Source: DATDIC01 sp963777625
GTDB taxonomy: Bacteria; Pseudomonadota; Alphaproteobacteria; Acetobacterales; Acetobacteraceae
Reading direction: 5' to 3'
Assembly (NCBI GenBank): GCA_963777625.1
Contig: CAVZRO010000003.1
Span: forward strand, 310,001 to 374,000
DNA length: 64,000 nt
Shown here: piece after piece, positions 45,791-54,639 of the stretch
Layout: each line of letters starts with the position of its first letter
Numbering within the stretch: the first letter of the stretch is position 1
Translations under genes and position numbers: made by a program
Notes under the pieces: model-generated
What the model was told of the DNA's origin: nothing
Databases searched by the model: none
What the model saw: only the letters and a program-made list of their open reading frames with translations

Positions 45791-46513
45791 TTAGTACCGG
45801 CGCAACAGCGCCACCAGCCGGCCCTGGACGCGCACCCGGTCGGCGGGAAAGATCCGTGTCTCGTGCCGTGGGTTGGCCGGTTCCAACGCGATCGAGTTGC
45901 CGCGACGGCGCAACCGCTTCAGCGTGACTTCCGTCTCATCGACCAGGGCGACGACAATCTGCCCGGTTTCCGCAGTTTCTTCCTTCCGCACGATCACCGT
46001 GTCGCCGTCGAAAATACCGGCCTCGACCATCGAATCGCCGGCGACTTCCAGAGCGTAGTGCTCGCCATTGCCGAGCAGCGCCATGGGGATATCGATGGTG
46101 GTGCCGTGATCGCGCATCGCCTCGATCGGCAGACCGGCGGCGATGCGCCCATAGAGCGGCATCTGCACGGCGGCCGCGTCGTTGGCAGTACGCACGCCCG
46201 ACAAGCGCGGCGAAAAATCGCCGCGGATCACGTTCGGCGCGAATCCGGCTGCTGCGCGCTCAGCCCCCGCTTCCACCTGCACCGTACGCGCCTGCATATC
46301 ATCCGGCAGGCGCACCACTTCCAGCGCCCGCGCGCGATGATGACGGCGCCGCAGAAAGCCGCGTTCCTCAAGCGCAGAGATCAGGCGATGGATGCCTGAT
46401 TTCGATTTCAACTGGAGCGCCTCCTTCATTTCCTCGAAACTGGGGGAAAAACCAGTCTGCTTCAGGTGGCGGTCGATGAAGACGAGCAGCTCGTACTGCT
46501 TGCGGGTCAGCAT
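45791..46513 (-). CDS. lexA: SOS repressor LexA
   Basis: The 240-residue repressor has an N-terminal winged helix (MLTRKQYELLVFIDRHLKQT, SFEEMKEALQLKSKSGIHRL) and a C-terminal S24 autoprotease domain. The Ala-Gly cleavage site is in YGRIAAGLPIEA, the nucleophile Ser in VAGDSMVEAGIFDGD and the general-base Lys in DETEVTLKRL. ATG 46513 gives the standard MLTRKQ start; the frame extends to 46585. The SOS box at 46596-46610 lies 83 bases upstream, so the gene should be autoregulated. Confidence 0.97.
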   Translation of the reverse strand: MLTRKQYELLVFIDRHLKQTGFSPSFEEMKEALQLKSKSGIHRLISALEERGFLRRRHHRARALEVVRLPDDMQARTVQVEAGAERAAAGFAPNVIRGDFSPRLSGVRTANDAAAVQMPLYGRIAAGLPIEAMRDHGTTIDIPMALLGNGEHYALEVAGDSMVEAGIFDGDTVIVRKEETAETGQIVVALVDETEVTLKRLRRRGNSIALEPANPRHETRIFPADRVRVQGRLVALLRRY

Positions 46514-46595
46514 GGATCCCTCATGTGAAACGTTCCCTGCCGGCCGGCGGGCAGTGGGCCGCAGGGGCTCAGAACAAACCAGCAACGACAGCGGT

Positions 46596-46610
46596 GTTCT
46601 ATGTTGGTTC
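46596..46610 (-). promoter_or_regulatory. LexA-binding SOS box
   Basis: GTTCTATGTTGGTTC is a perfect match to the alphaproteobacterial LexA operator GTTC-N7-GTTC. It lies in the 142-base gap between moeA and lexA, upstream of the lexA start, implying that lexA has its own damage-inducible promoter inside the operon. Confidence 0.88.
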
Positions 46611-46655
46611 GCGTTGCCGCGTCAAGTCTGGTGCGAAAATGGTTGAAAATTCTGC

Positions 46656-47861
46656 CTAAAGCCCGAGCGAATCGAGCCGGATCATCCTCACCGGGGCACC
46701 TTCCGGCAGCGGCGGGTCGTGCGGCGCACGCAGGATCAGCGCGTCGGCCATTGTCAGCCGCCGCAGCATTGCCGAGTCCTGCACGGGGAAGGGCGTTGCC
46801 ACCAGCTTGCCGTCGGAGCGGCTGGCCAGCGTGGCCCGTACATGGTCGGCGCGTCCGTCATTCGCGGCCATGGCGGTGCCGAGCACCGCGTCGGTTACCG
46901 GCGGCGGCGTGCCAGGCAACCCGGATAGCCGCGCCAAGGCCGGCAGCAGAAACAGGATAGCGCAGACCAGTGCGGACACCGGATTGCCAGGGAGCCCCAG
47001 CACCGGCACGCGCCCGAGCCAACCGAAAATCAGCGGCTTTCCAGGCCGCATCGCGATTTTCCAGAAATCCACCTGCAGCCCGCGCGCGCTGAGCGATTCG
47101 ATGACCAGATCATGGTCGCCGACGCTCGCGCCGCCGGTGGTCACCAGCATGTCGGCCGCCGCAGCCGCGTCCGCCACCGCGCCGATCGCGGTACGGTCGT
47201 CACGTGCCACTGGCAGCACCAGCGGCTCGCCGCCGCCCGAGCGGACCAGGGCGGCCAAAGCATGGGAGTTGGAGCTGACGATGCCGCCCGCCGGCAACGG
47301 CTCTCCGGGCATTGCGATCTCGTCGCCCGTGGCGAGGATGGCGACCCGCGGACGGCGAGATACGGTGATCCAGGGATGATTGGAGGCGGCTGCCAGCCCG
47401 ACATCGCGCGCGGTCAGGCGACGGCCCGCCGGCACCACCTCGTCGCCGGCGGCAAAGTCCTGCCCGGCCCGCCGGATATGCCGCCCGGCGCGCGCCGCTT
47501 CGTTCACGCGGACGAGGTCGCCGTCACGGGTGGCGTCCTCCTGCAACAGGATCGCGTCGGCGCCGGCCGGGACGATGCTGCCGGTGAAGATGCGCACGGC
47601 CTCACCGGCGCCGATCCGGCCTTCGAACGGGTGGCCGGCCGGGGCACTGCCGATCACGCGCAAAGTCTCGCCCAGCCCGCTGTCGGCGGCCCGTAACGCA
47701 TAGCCGTCCATTGCCGAGACGTCGGCCGGCGGCTGTGTCAGGCGCGCCACGATCGGGGTCGCGGTGACGCGCGCCCAGGCGTCGGCGAGGGCGACCACCT
47801 CGGCGGTTACCGGCCGCAGGTCGGCCAGGATGCGTGCGCGCGCTTCCTCCACGCTGATCAT
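46656..47861 (-). CDS. moeA: Molybdopterin molybdenumtransferase
   Basis: MoeA inserts molybdate into adenylated molybdopterin. The 401-residue protein begins MISVEEARARILADLRPV and shows the MoeA_N motifs PADVSAMDGYALRA and AVRIFTGSIVPAGADAILLQ. The central GGASVGDHDLV with its catalytic Asp, LGLPGNPVSALV and a C-terminal beta domain follow. The start at 47861 lies 38 bases after moaC. It forms part of the trpGDC-moaC-moeA-lexA order conserved in the class. Confidence 0.96.
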   Translation of the reverse strand: MISVEEARARILADLRPVTAEVVALADAWARVTATPIVARLTQPPADVSAMDGYALRAADSGLGETLRVIGSAPAGHPFEGRIGAGEAVRIFTGSIVPAGADAILLQEDATRDGDLVRVNEAARAGRHIRRAGQDFAAGDEVVPAGRRLTARDVGLAAASNHPWITVSRRPRVAILATGDEIAMPGEPLPAGGIVSSNSHALAALVRSGGGEPLVLPVARDDRTAIGAVADAAAAADMLVTTGGASVGDHDLVIESLSARGLQVDFWKIAMRPGKPLIFGWLGRVPVLGLPGNPVSALVCAILFLLPALARLSGLPGTPPPVTDAVLGTAMAANDGRADHVRATLASRSDGKLVATPFPVQDSAMLRRLTMADALILRAPHDPPLPEGAPVRMIRLDSLGL

Positions 47862-47899
47862 CGCTACCCCCTTGCTCTGACTGAGGGCGCCGGATGCAC

Positions 47900-48376
47900 T
47901 CAGTCCTGTCGGAACTCTCCGGACTTGCCGCCCGACTTCTGGGTCAGGCGGATTGCCTCGATGCGCATGCCGCGATCCACGGACTTGCACATGTCATAGA
48001 CCGTCAGCGCGGCGACTGACACGGCGGTGAGCGCTTCCATCTCGACGCCGGTCTGGCCGGTGGTGCGCACGGTGGCCTCGATCTCGACAGCGCTGGCGGC
48101 TTCATCGGGCTGCAGCTCAACCTCCACCGCGCTGAGCGCCAGCGGATGGCATAGCGGGATCAGGTCGGCGGTGCGCTTGGCGGCCATGATGCCGGCCAGC
48201 CGGGCCACGCCGAGCACGTCGCCCTTGCTGGCCTTGCCGCTACGGATCAACTCCAGCGTGGCCGGCTGCATCACCACCCGTCCGCGTGCCGTTGCGATAC
48301 GCACGGTGGCCGGCTTTCCCGAAACGTCGACCATCGTTGCATTGCCGCGCGCATCGAAATGCGTCAGTCCGCTCAT
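47900..48376 (-). CDS. moaC: Cyclic pyranopterin monophosphate synthase
   Basis: MoaC, with MoaA, converts GTP to cyclic pyranopterin monophosphate in molybdenum-cofactor synthesis. The 158-residue protein has MSGLTHFDARGNATMVDVSG, the LCHPLALSAVEVEL active-site segment (with ADLIP before it), TGVEMEALTAVSVAALTVYD and DMCKSVDRGM. Its ATG overlaps the trpC stop as ATGA. Confidence 0.97.
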   Translation of the reverse strand: MSGLTHFDARGNATMVDVSGKPATVRIATARGRVVMQPATLELIRSGKASKGDVLGVARLAGIMAAKRTADLIPLCHPLALSAVEVELQPDEAASAVEIEATVRTTGQTGVEMEALTAVSVAALTVYDMCKSVDRGMRIEAIRLTQKSGGKSGEFRQD

Positions 48377-49227
48377 GGTGCGGAGGGCCGGCTTGGGCCG
48401 TCGCCGAGCAGGCGCTGCACCGCCAACGTGACGTCCGGCTCACGCATCAGGCTTTCGCCCACCAGGAAGCAGAAGCAGCCGGCGGCCGCGAGCCGTTGCA
48501 GGTCGGCGTTGTTGCGGATGCCGCTTTCCGAAATCAGGAAGCGGTCGGGCGGCACCAGGGGGGCCAGCGTTTCGGTGGTGGCCAGGTTGATCTGCAAGGT
48601 GCGGAGGTTTCGGTTGTTGATACCAATCAGTTGCGTCTGCAACCCGAGCGCGCGTTCCAGGTCGTGCTGGTCATGTACCTCCACGAGCACGTCGAGATCG
48701 AGCGAGCGGGCGACATCCTCCAAGCCGCGAGCTTCGTCGTTGGACAAGGCGGCCATGATCAGCAGGATGCAGTCGGCACCCATCACCCGGCTTTCGTAGA
48801 CCTGCCACGGGTCGAGAATGAAATCCTTGCGCAGTACCGGCAGGGAAACCGCCTTGCGGGCGGCGATCAGGTGCTCCGCACTACCCTGGAAGTCCGGCGC
48901 ATTGGTCAGTACCGACAGGCAGGTCGCGCCGCCGGCCTGATAGGCACCGGCCAGCGCGGCCGGATCAAAATCGGCGCGAATCAGGCCGCTGGAGGGTGAT
49001 GCCTTCTTGATCTCGGCAATCAGCGCGAACCGGCCTTCCACGATTGCGTGCTTGAGGACCTGGCCGAAGCCGCGTGGGGAGTCCGCCTGGGTGATGGCCT
49101 GGCGCAGGCGGTCGATGCTGATTTCGGCCTTCCGCCGCGCCACTTCGGAGCGAGTTTCGCCGCAGATGCGTGTGAGTACGTCAAGTCCCGAACTTGGTTC
49201 GGTTGGCGCCGGCATAGTGTCAGCCAT
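48373..49227 (-). CDS. trpC: Indole-3-glycerol phosphate synthase
   Basis: TrpC closes the indole ring from CdRP in tryptophan synthesis. The 284-residue TIM barrel has the catalytic Lys in LIAEIKKASPSSGLI, a second Lys in VLRKDFILDPWQVYE, the Glu in VEVHDQHDLERA, and INNRNLRTLQINL, SESGI and GCFCFLVGESLMREPD at the phosphate site. It starts 18 bases after the trpD stop and overlaps moaC by four. Confidence 0.97.
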   Translation of the reverse strand: MADTMPAPTEPSSGLDVLTRICGETRSEVARRKAEISIDRLRQAITQADSPRGFGQVLKHAIVEGRFALIAEIKKASPSSGLIRADFDPAALAGAYQAGGATCLSVLTNAPDFQGSAEHLIAARKAVSLPVLRKDFILDPWQVYESRVMGADCILLIMAALSNDEARGLEDVARSLDLDVLVEVHDQHDLERALGLQTQLIGINNRNLRTLQINLATTETLAPLVPPDRFLISESGIRNNADLQRLAAAGCFCFLVGESLMREPDVTLAVQRLLGDGPSRPSAP

Positions 49228-49245
49228 GGTTCTCCTCGCCGCCGC

Positions 49246-50274
49246 TCAATGTGCCGGCACGACGTCGTTGGTTTCACGCCGCAGCCGTTCCAGCACCGCC
49301 AGCGCTCGCCCGGAGGCCAGGGCCTCGCCGGCCAGTTCCACGCCCTCGCGCAGGTGGGTAGCACGGCCGGCTACGATCAGGGCGGCGGCGGCGTTCAGCA
49401 GCACGGTGTCACGGTAAGGGCCGCTTGCGTCCTCCAACAACGCCAGCAAAGCGGCGGCGTTCTGCGCCGCGTCACCACCACGGATCGCTTCAATGGGGGC
49501 GCGCGGCAGGCCGGCATCCTCGGGCGTGATCGTGAAGCTGCGGACTGTGCCGTCCAGCAGGGCTACCACCTGGCTGTCGCCGGCGACTGTCAATTCATCG
49601 AGACCCTGGCCATGGACGATCCACGCCGCCTGCGTCCCAAGCCGGGCGAGCGTGTCCGCCATCGGACGGGCCCATTCCGCAGCAAATACGCCGGTGAGTT
49701 GCCGGCGGACGCCGGCCGGATTGGAGAGCGGCCCCAGCAGGTTGAAGATCGTGCGGGTTCCCAACTCCACGCGAGCGCCGGCGGCGTGTCGCATGGAGGG
49801 GTGATGTCGCGGGGCGAACAAAAATGCGCAACCGGCGTCGCGCAGAATGGCCGCGAGCCGGTCCAGCGGCACCTCGATATTCACCCCGAGTGCTGCGAGC
49901 ACATCGGCCCCGCCGGTACGCGAAGACAATGCGCGGTTGCCGTGCTTGGCCACAGGCACGCCGCAGCCCGCAAGGACGAATGTCACGGCGGTGGAGACGT
50001 TCAGCGTGCCCGAATTGTCGCCGCCGGTGCCGCAGACATCGATGGCACCCTCCGGCGCTTCTAGTGCGGTCATCCGGGCGCGCAGGGCGCGCACCGCGCC
50101 GGTTAGCTCGGCGACGGTCTCGCCGCGGACCCGCATCGCCATCAGCAAACCGCCGATCTGGGCTGGGGTAGCTTCGCCGGACATGATGACGTGGAACGCC
50201 TGCTCGGCCTCCTGCTCCGACAGCGTGGCACCGGCGGCGAGCCGGGCCAGCACTGGTTTAAGTCCGTCGGACAC
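49246..50274 (-). CDS. trpD: Anthranilate phosphoribosyltransferase
   Basis: TrpD joins anthranilate with PRPP. The 342-residue protein has DVCGTGGDNSGTLNVSTAV (PRPP loop), the KHGNRALSSRTGGADVLAALG segment broken by the usual turn, HHPSMRHAAGARVELGTRT and NLLGPLSNPAGVRRQLTGVF. The start MSDGLKPVLARLAAGATLS is three bases after the trpG stop, so the genes are closely coupled. Confidence 0.97.
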   Translation of the reverse strand: MSDGLKPVLARLAAGATLSEQEAEQAFHVIMSGEATPAQIGGLLMAMRVRGETVAELTGAVRALRARMTALEAPEGAIDVCGTGGDNSGTLNVSTAVTFVLAGCGVPVAKHGNRALSSRTGGADVLAALGVNIEVPLDRLAAILRDAGCAFLFAPRHHPSMRHAAGARVELGTRTIFNLLGPLSNPAGVRRQLTGVFAAEWARPMADTLARLGTQAAWIVHGQGLDELTVAGDSQVVALLDGTVRSFTITPEDAGLPRAPIEAIRGGDAAQNAAALLALLEDASGPYRDTVLLNAAAALIVAGRATHLREGVELAGEALASGRALAVLERLRRETNDVVPAH

Positions 50275-50277
50275 AGA

Positions 50278-50889
50278 TCAGGCGGCGCGCGCCGCCGCGC
50301 CCAGGCCACGCCCGTTGTCACCGCGGGCAATGGCAAGGAAATTGGCGAGGAGTTCGTGGCCTGCTTCGCTGGCGATGCTTTCTGGGTGGAACTGCACGCC
50401 AAACACCGGCAGGGCGCGATGCCGCACCGCCATGAGCAGGCCATCCTCGGTCCAGGCGGTCGGGATCAGCACATCCGGCAGAGTAGCGCGATCAACGATA
50501 AGGCTGTGATAACGTGTGGCCGAGAAGGGCGAAGCGATGCCGCTGAGTATGTCGGCGCCGTCGTGGAAGATGCGGCTGACCTTGCCGTGCATCGGCCCTG
50601 GCGCGCGCACGACCCTGGCGCCGAATGCCTGGCCGACGGCCTGATGGCCGAGGCAGACACCCAGGATCGGCAGCCGGCCGGCCGCGGCGGCGACCAGGTC
50701 CAGGCAAATACCCGCATCGTCGGGTGTGCACGGGCCGGGCGACAACACAATCGCCTCCGCGCCGCTGGCCAGCACGTCCGGCACGGAAATGGCGTCGTTG
50801 CGCCAGACCTGGCACTGGGCGCCGACATCGCCCAGGAAGTGCACCAGGTTGAAGGTGAAGCTGTCGTAGTTGTCGATGACCAGGATCAT
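50278..50889 (-). CDS. trpG: Anthranilate synthase glutaminase subunit
   Basis: A 203-residue class I glutamine amidotransferase that supplies ammonia to TrpE (and often PabB). It starts MILVIDNYDSFTFNLVHFLG and has the nucleophile Cys in ILGVCLGHQAVGQAFGA, LSPGPCTPDDAG, and the His-Glu pair in FGVQFHPESIASEAG. It is the first visible gene of the trpGDC-moaC-moeA-lexA cluster; trpE is not in the window. Confidence 0.95.
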   Translation of the reverse strand: MILVIDNYDSFTFNLVHFLGDVGAQCQVWRNDAISVPDVLASGAEAIVLSPGPCTPDDAGICLDLVAAAAGRLPILGVCLGHQAVGQAFGARVVRAPGPMHGKVSRIFHDGADILSGIASPFSATRYHSLIVDRATLPDVLIPTAWTEDGLLMAVRHRALPVFGVQFHPESIASEAGHELLANFLAIARGDNGRGLGAAARAA

Positions 50890-50983
50890 GGAGGCGATCC
50901 TTCGTCCCGGACGGGCCGGCCGTCAATAAGGCAGCAGGGGGCGAGGCGATCAGGTGGCGCGGTTGATTGCCGCGTGGTTCGGT

Positions 50984-51656
50984 TCAGGCCTCGCCCGGCA
51001 CGCCGTACCCGGGTGCCACGTCCGGATCCAGCGCCCTGGAGATATAAGCGGCCATCTGTGGCTGCCACAGCGCCCAGAGCCGCCCCAACTCCTGAATGGG
51101 CGTATCGTGCCAGTCAACGCGCAGATCGGCGATTGCCCAGGGCATTTTGTCTGCCAGCAGCATGCCGGCCGAGTGTACCGGCCCGGCTTCTCCGCCCGCT
51201 GCGAGACCTGCCTGCATCGCCGCCATGATGCGGTCTCCCAACGTGCCCGGGGCTCCTTCGAACATCGCTATCATGGCATGCGGCACGTCGGCATCCGCCA
51301 GCAGATTCCCCGCTGCGATCACGCCGGTTCCCTGGGCGATGGCGTGCACGCCGAGGCATTTTCCCCCGGAAAAGCCACCGACCCGTCCGGCTGTATCGAC
51401 CAAGCGCGAGTTGCCGGTGCTCGGCATGCGGGGCGCTGGTTTGCAGGATGCGGACGGCGTCCTGGGCGGACGCGCCCAATGCCAGCAGGTCCAGTCCGCG
51501 TGGCCCCAGGCGCGGGTCCGTGACATTTTGTGTGAGCACGGCACCGACGGTGGCTCGCACATGGGCGCACCGCGCTGCGACAGCGGGCGACGAGGATGCG
51601 ACCGCGAGCCCGAACTGTCCTGTCTGCTGACATCGTGCTGCGATCGAGAATGTCAT
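50984..51656 (-). pseudogene. DUF1028 (Ntn-hydrolase-like) protein, frameshifted
   Basis: The start MTFSIAARCQQTGQFGLAVA at 51656 and the following SSSPAVAARCAHVRATVGAV, then TQNVTDPRLGPRGLDLLA fit the DUF1028 family, which has an Ntn-hydrolase-like fold. At about 51402 an extra T in GCGCTTGGTC shifts the frame; removing it joins HRQLALVDTAGRVGGFSGGK and the protein ends PGYGVPGEA at 50984 (about 223 residues). The function is unknown, and a link to peptide or pantetheine metabolism is suggested for some relatives. It follows trpG in the opposite order of transcription distance, 94 bases upstream. Confidence 0.85.
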
Positions 51657-51722
51657 CCGTCGATGTCCGCAATGGCGATGAGGCCCGTTAACCCTGGCGA
51701 GCCATTTTGACGATAGAAAATG

Positions 51723-51781
51723 ACGCCGGCCAGAGCCAACTGGCCGGCGTCCGATCGGGCCGCCGGACTGAGCGCCGGCCC
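51723..51781 (+). promoter_or_regulatory. Hairpins upstream of small hydrophobic ORF
   Basis: ACGCCGGCCA (51723-51732) pairs with TGGCCGGCGT (51741-51750), ten perfect pairs and an eight-base loop. GGGCCG (51757-51762) pairs with CGGCCC (51776-51781). Both lie just before the AAGGAGG ribosome site at 51788-51794 and leave it unpaired, so they could form a leader that controls or protects the short message. They may also close the DUF1028 gene region on the other strand. Confidence 0.5.
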
Positions 51782-51799
51782 AATACCAAGGAGGACGAG

Positions 51800-51880
51800 A
51801 TGTCAACGCATCTCGGGCTCCTGCCGGTGATTCTGGTCATCGTGACCGTGAAGGTCAAGATAATCGTGAAGCGCCGGTAA
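51800..51880 (+). CDS. Small hydrophobic 26-aa protein, unannotated type
   Basis: ATG 51800 follows AAGGAGG with a five-base spacer, one of the best ribosome sites in the window. The ORF gives 26 residues: MSTHLGLLPVILVIVTVKVK, then IIVKRR, a single membrane-spanning stretch with a basic C-terminus. It is flanked by long hairpins (51723-51750 and 51757-51781 before, 51879-51918 after), like a compact monocistronic unit. The size, hydrophobicity and charged end resemble type I toxin peptides or small membrane modulators, but no homologue is recognised. Confidence 0.5.
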   Translation: MSTHLGLLPVILVIVTVKVKIIVKRR

Positions 51881-51918
51881 GGAGCCGGGGCCGGCTTTAG
51901 CGGCCGGTCCCACTCCTT
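51879..51918 (+). terminator. Strong hairpin at the end of the small ORF
   Basis: AAGGAG (51879-51884) pairs with CTCCTT (51913-51918), and GGGGCCGGC (51887-51895) with GCCGGTCCC (51903-51911) including one G-T pair, leaving a seven-base loop. The stem begins at the stop codon. A short T-containing tail (TTGGATTATTG) follows, so intrinsic termination is plausible. CTCCTT could alternatively pair with the ribosome site AAGGAG at 51788-51793. Confidence 0.6.
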
Positions 51919-51996
51919 GGATTATTGCACATGGGCACAAGATTGCAACATTTTCGCCGGTACGCCGCATCTGGAGCGTATCGCGTACAGGCGCGC

Positions 51997-52791
51997 TCAG
52001 GTCGCGAAGCTGCGCACCGCCTCCTCGTGGATGGAATGCATGATGCGCCGTTTCAGCGCCATGAATGCGTCACTGGTCAGGAGATCGACCGAGCGGGGCC
52101 GGGGCAGATCGATCTCCACCATCTCCTTGATCCGTCCCGGGCGTGCCGTCATCACATAAACCCGGTCGCCGAGCAGGATCAACTCGTCGATATCATGGGT
52201 AATGAACAGCACCGTCTTGCTGGAATGCTGCCAGATTTCCAGCAGCAGTTCCTGCATCAGGGAGCGTGTCTGGCTGTCCAGCGCGCCGAACGGTTCGTCC
52301 ATCAGCAACAACGCCGGGTCGTTGGCGAGCGCCCGGGCGAGGGCCACACGCTGCATCATCCCGCCGGAGAGCTGCTTCGGATAGTGGTTTTCGAAACCGT
52401 CCAGCCCGACCTGCGCCAGGAATCGCCGGGCAATGTCGTGGCGTTCCTCAGGCGCGATGCCGCGCAGCTTCAGCCCGAACTCCACGTTGCGCTGCACCGT
52501 CAGCCATGGAAACAGCGTGTAGGACTGGAACACCATGCCCCGGTCCCGCCCCGGTCCGGTGACGCGCTGATGGTTCAGCCAGATCGAGCCTTCGGTCGGC
52601 TCGATCAGTCCTGCAACGAGCCGCAGCAGGCTGGTCTTGCCGCAGCCCGACGGTCCGACGATGACGGAAAATTCGTTGTCCCCGACATCCAGCGAGATGT
52701 TCTCCAGTGCGACTACCGGCGTGCCCGTTTTGGGTACGAAACGCAGGGCCACGTTCTCGATGCGCAGTTTCGCGGCGGCTGGTGACAGCAT
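51997..52791 (-). CDS. Nitrate/sulfonate-type ABC transporter ATPase
   Basis: A 264-residue ATPase of the SsuB/TauB/NrtD group. It has Walker A GPSGCGKTSLLRLVAG, Q-loop FQSYTLFPWLTVQRN, signature LSGGMMQRVALARAL, Walker B LLLMDEPFGALD and H-loop FITHDIDELILLGD. It starts directly after the permease stop, without a gap. With the permease and the binding protein upstream it would import an organic sulfonate, nitrate, cyanate or similar small ligand. Confidence 0.92.
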   Translation of the reverse strand: MLSPAAAKLRIENVALRFVPKTGTPVVALENISLDVGDNEFSVIVGPSGCGKTSLLRLVAGLIEPTEGSIWLNHQRVTGPGRDRGMVFQSYTLFPWLTVQRNVEFGLKLRGIAPEERHDIARRFLAQVGLDGFENHYPKQLSGGMMQRVALARALANDPALLLMDEPFGALDSQTRSLMQELLLEIWQHSSKTVLFITHDIDELILLGDRVYVMTARPGRIKEMVEIDLPRPRSVDLLTSDAFMALKRRIMHSIHEEAVRSFAT

Positions 52792-53604
52792 CTACGGGCT
52801 GGTCGCCCAGGGGAGCAGCCGGTTGCGCAGCAGCTTGAAAATCTGGTCGGTGATCAGCCCCAGCAGGCCGATCACCATGATGCCGAGGAAAATCTGCTCG
52901 GTGAACAGGCCGCGCATCGAGTTCAGAATGAAATAGCCGAGCCCTTTGTTGGCGGCCACCAGCTCCGCCACCACCAGATAGGTCCAGGCCCAGCCCAGGG
53001 TGACACGGAGCGTGTCCATCACGCCGGGCATCGTGGCCGGGATCAGCACGCGCCAGACCACCGTCCGTCGCGTTGCGCCCAGCGTGTACGACACGTCCAG
53101 CAGGTCCTGCGACACGCCGCGGGACACATCGGCGATCAGGATCAGTTGCTGGAAAAAGGTGCCGATGAAGATGACGGTGATCTTCTCGGTCATGTCGATG
53201 CCGACCCACAGGATCAGCAACGGGATCAACGCCGAAACCGGAAGATAGCGGACGAAGTTGGTCACCGGCTCGATTGCCGCCTCGATGATCTTGAAGCTGC
53301 CCATCAGGATGCCGATCGGCACCGCAAGGATGGAGGCGATCACGAACCCGGACATGATCTCGGTGACGGAGACCCCCGTGTTGACCAGCAAGGAGCCATC
53401 GCCGATGCCGTCCACCGCGGCGCCAACCACGGCGGCGGGCGTGGGCAGGAAATCCGGCCGTACCAGCCCGCCATAGGACAAGCCACACCAGATCACGAAG
53501 ATGGAAATCGCCACCGCCGCGCTTACCGTCAGGTAGGTACCGCGGGGGATATCCTTCTTGGGTGCGGTGTAGGCTGCCAGAAACGATGCCATCAGCCGCA
53601 CCAA
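52792..53604 (-). CDS. Nitrate/sulfonate-type ABC transporter permease
   Basis: The 270-residue permease (BPD_transp_1) has about six membrane segments. An amphipathic start (APKKDIPRGTYLTVSAAVAI) is followed by LPTPAAVVGAAVDG, NFVRYLPVSALIPLLILWVG and the EAA-like loop DVSYTLGATRRTVVWRVLIP, the pattern of SsuC/TauC permeases. It lies between the binding protein (48 bases upstream) and the ATPase (0 bases downstream). Confidence 0.92.
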   Translation of the reverse strand: MVRLMASFLAAYTAPKKDIPRGTYLTVSAAVAISIFVIWCGLSYGGLVRPDFLPTPAAVVGAAVDGIGDGSLLVNTGVSVTEIMSGFVIASILAVPIGILMGSFKIIEAAIEPVTNFVRYLPVSALIPLLILWVGIDMTEKITVIFIGTFFQQLILIADVSRGVSQDLLDVSYTLGATRRTVVWRVLIPATMPGVMDTLRVTLGWAWTYLVVAELVAANKGLGYFILNSMRGLFTEQIFLGIMVIGLLGLITDQIFKLLRNRLLPWATSP

Positions 53605-53652
53605 TCGCCTCTCCGCCCCGTGGGACGGAGAGGGCCGGAGTGGAAACGGGAG

Positions 53653-54639
53653 TTATTCATTCACGTAGGTGTAGTCGATCAGCTCCGATGGCGTGACCTT
53701 GACCTGCAGCCGGCCATGGCTACCCCAGATATCGATCGCCTGCTGCACGGTATGCGACAACGGCCCCGGATCCGCCTTGGTGCCGAAGAACTGCTTGTTG
53801 GCGGACGCATCGTAGAACTTGATGCCCGACAAGGTCGCCTTGAAGTCCTTGGGGTCCTTCAGCCAGCCGCCGACGCCCTTCGCCATGATCGGGATCGCCT
53901 CGTCGGGGTGCTGCTCGTAGAAAGCCACCGCCTCATCCCACGACTTCACGATGGCCGCCACGTCCTTCTGGTGCGCGTTCACCCACGACGTCTTGGCAAT
54001 CAGCACGTCGGTGATCAGGCCGGGCGATTGCGAGCTGTCCACCAGCAGGTGGCCGAAATTGGTGGCTTTGCCGCGGCTGAGCCACGGTTCCCAGGTGACC
54101 GCCGCATCCACCCGGCCGGCCACGAAGGCGCTGCCCGCGTCGGCGGCCGTCATGTTCACCGTCTGCACGTCGGATTCCTTCAGACCGGCTTTGCTCAGCA
54201 GCACGTTCAGGTAGAAGTCCGAGACCGAACCATCATCGACCGCGACACGCTTGCCCTTCAGGTCGGCGATGCTGGCGATGTCCTTCTTGGCGACGATGCC
54301 GTCGCCGCCATCCGAGTCATCGATCGCCACAACGTACTGAAAGTCGGTTGGCTTTTTCAGATAGAGCAGCGCGGTATCGACCGTGCTGGCGATCATCTGG
54401 ATGCGGTCCGCCATGAGCGTCGGGAACCGTTCCTTCGGATCTTCCATGACCACCAGATCGACATCCACCCCGTTCTGTTTGAAGAACCCCTTGTCGCGCG
54501 CGATGTAAAGGGGCCCGTAGCCGACCCAGGTGGAATGCGCGATCTTCACCGTATCGGCGTTTGCCACCCTGGCGCCCAAGGTCGGCAGCAGTGCCAATCC
54601 GAACAGCAACGCGCCCAGTTTCCATGCAGCCAATCGCAT
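53653..54639 (-). CDS. Nitrate/sulfonate-type ABC substrate-binding protein
   Basis: The 328-residue protein starts MRLAAWKLGALLFGLALLPT with a signal peptide cleaved near ANA. The mature part is an NMT1/SsuA-like fold: VKIAHSTWVGYGPLYIARDK, GFFKQNGVDVDLVVMEDPKE, RFPTLMADRIQMIASTVDT, DLKGKRVAVDDGSVSDFYLN and WEPWLSRG. The ligand is not resolved. A frame extension to 54669 adds ten residues without improving the signal. The 3' gap holds a CTCTCCG-type palindrome (53612-53636). Confidence 0.92.
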   Translation of the reverse strand: MRLAAWKLGALLFGLALLPTLGARVANADTVKIAHSTWVGYGPLYIARDKGFFKQNGVDVDLVVMEDPKERFPTLMADRIQMIASTVDTALLYLKKPTDFQYVVAIDDSDGGDGIVAKKDIASIADLKGKRVAVDDGSVSDFYLNVLLSKAGLKESDVQTVNMTAADAGSAFVAGRVDAAVTWEPWLSRGKATNFGHLLVDSSQSPGLITDVLIAKTSWVNAHQKDVAAIVKSWDEAVAFYEQHPDEAIPIMAKGVGGWLKDPKDFKATLSGIKFYDASANKQFFGTKADPGPLSHTVQQAIDIWGSHGRLQVKVTPSELIDYTYVNE

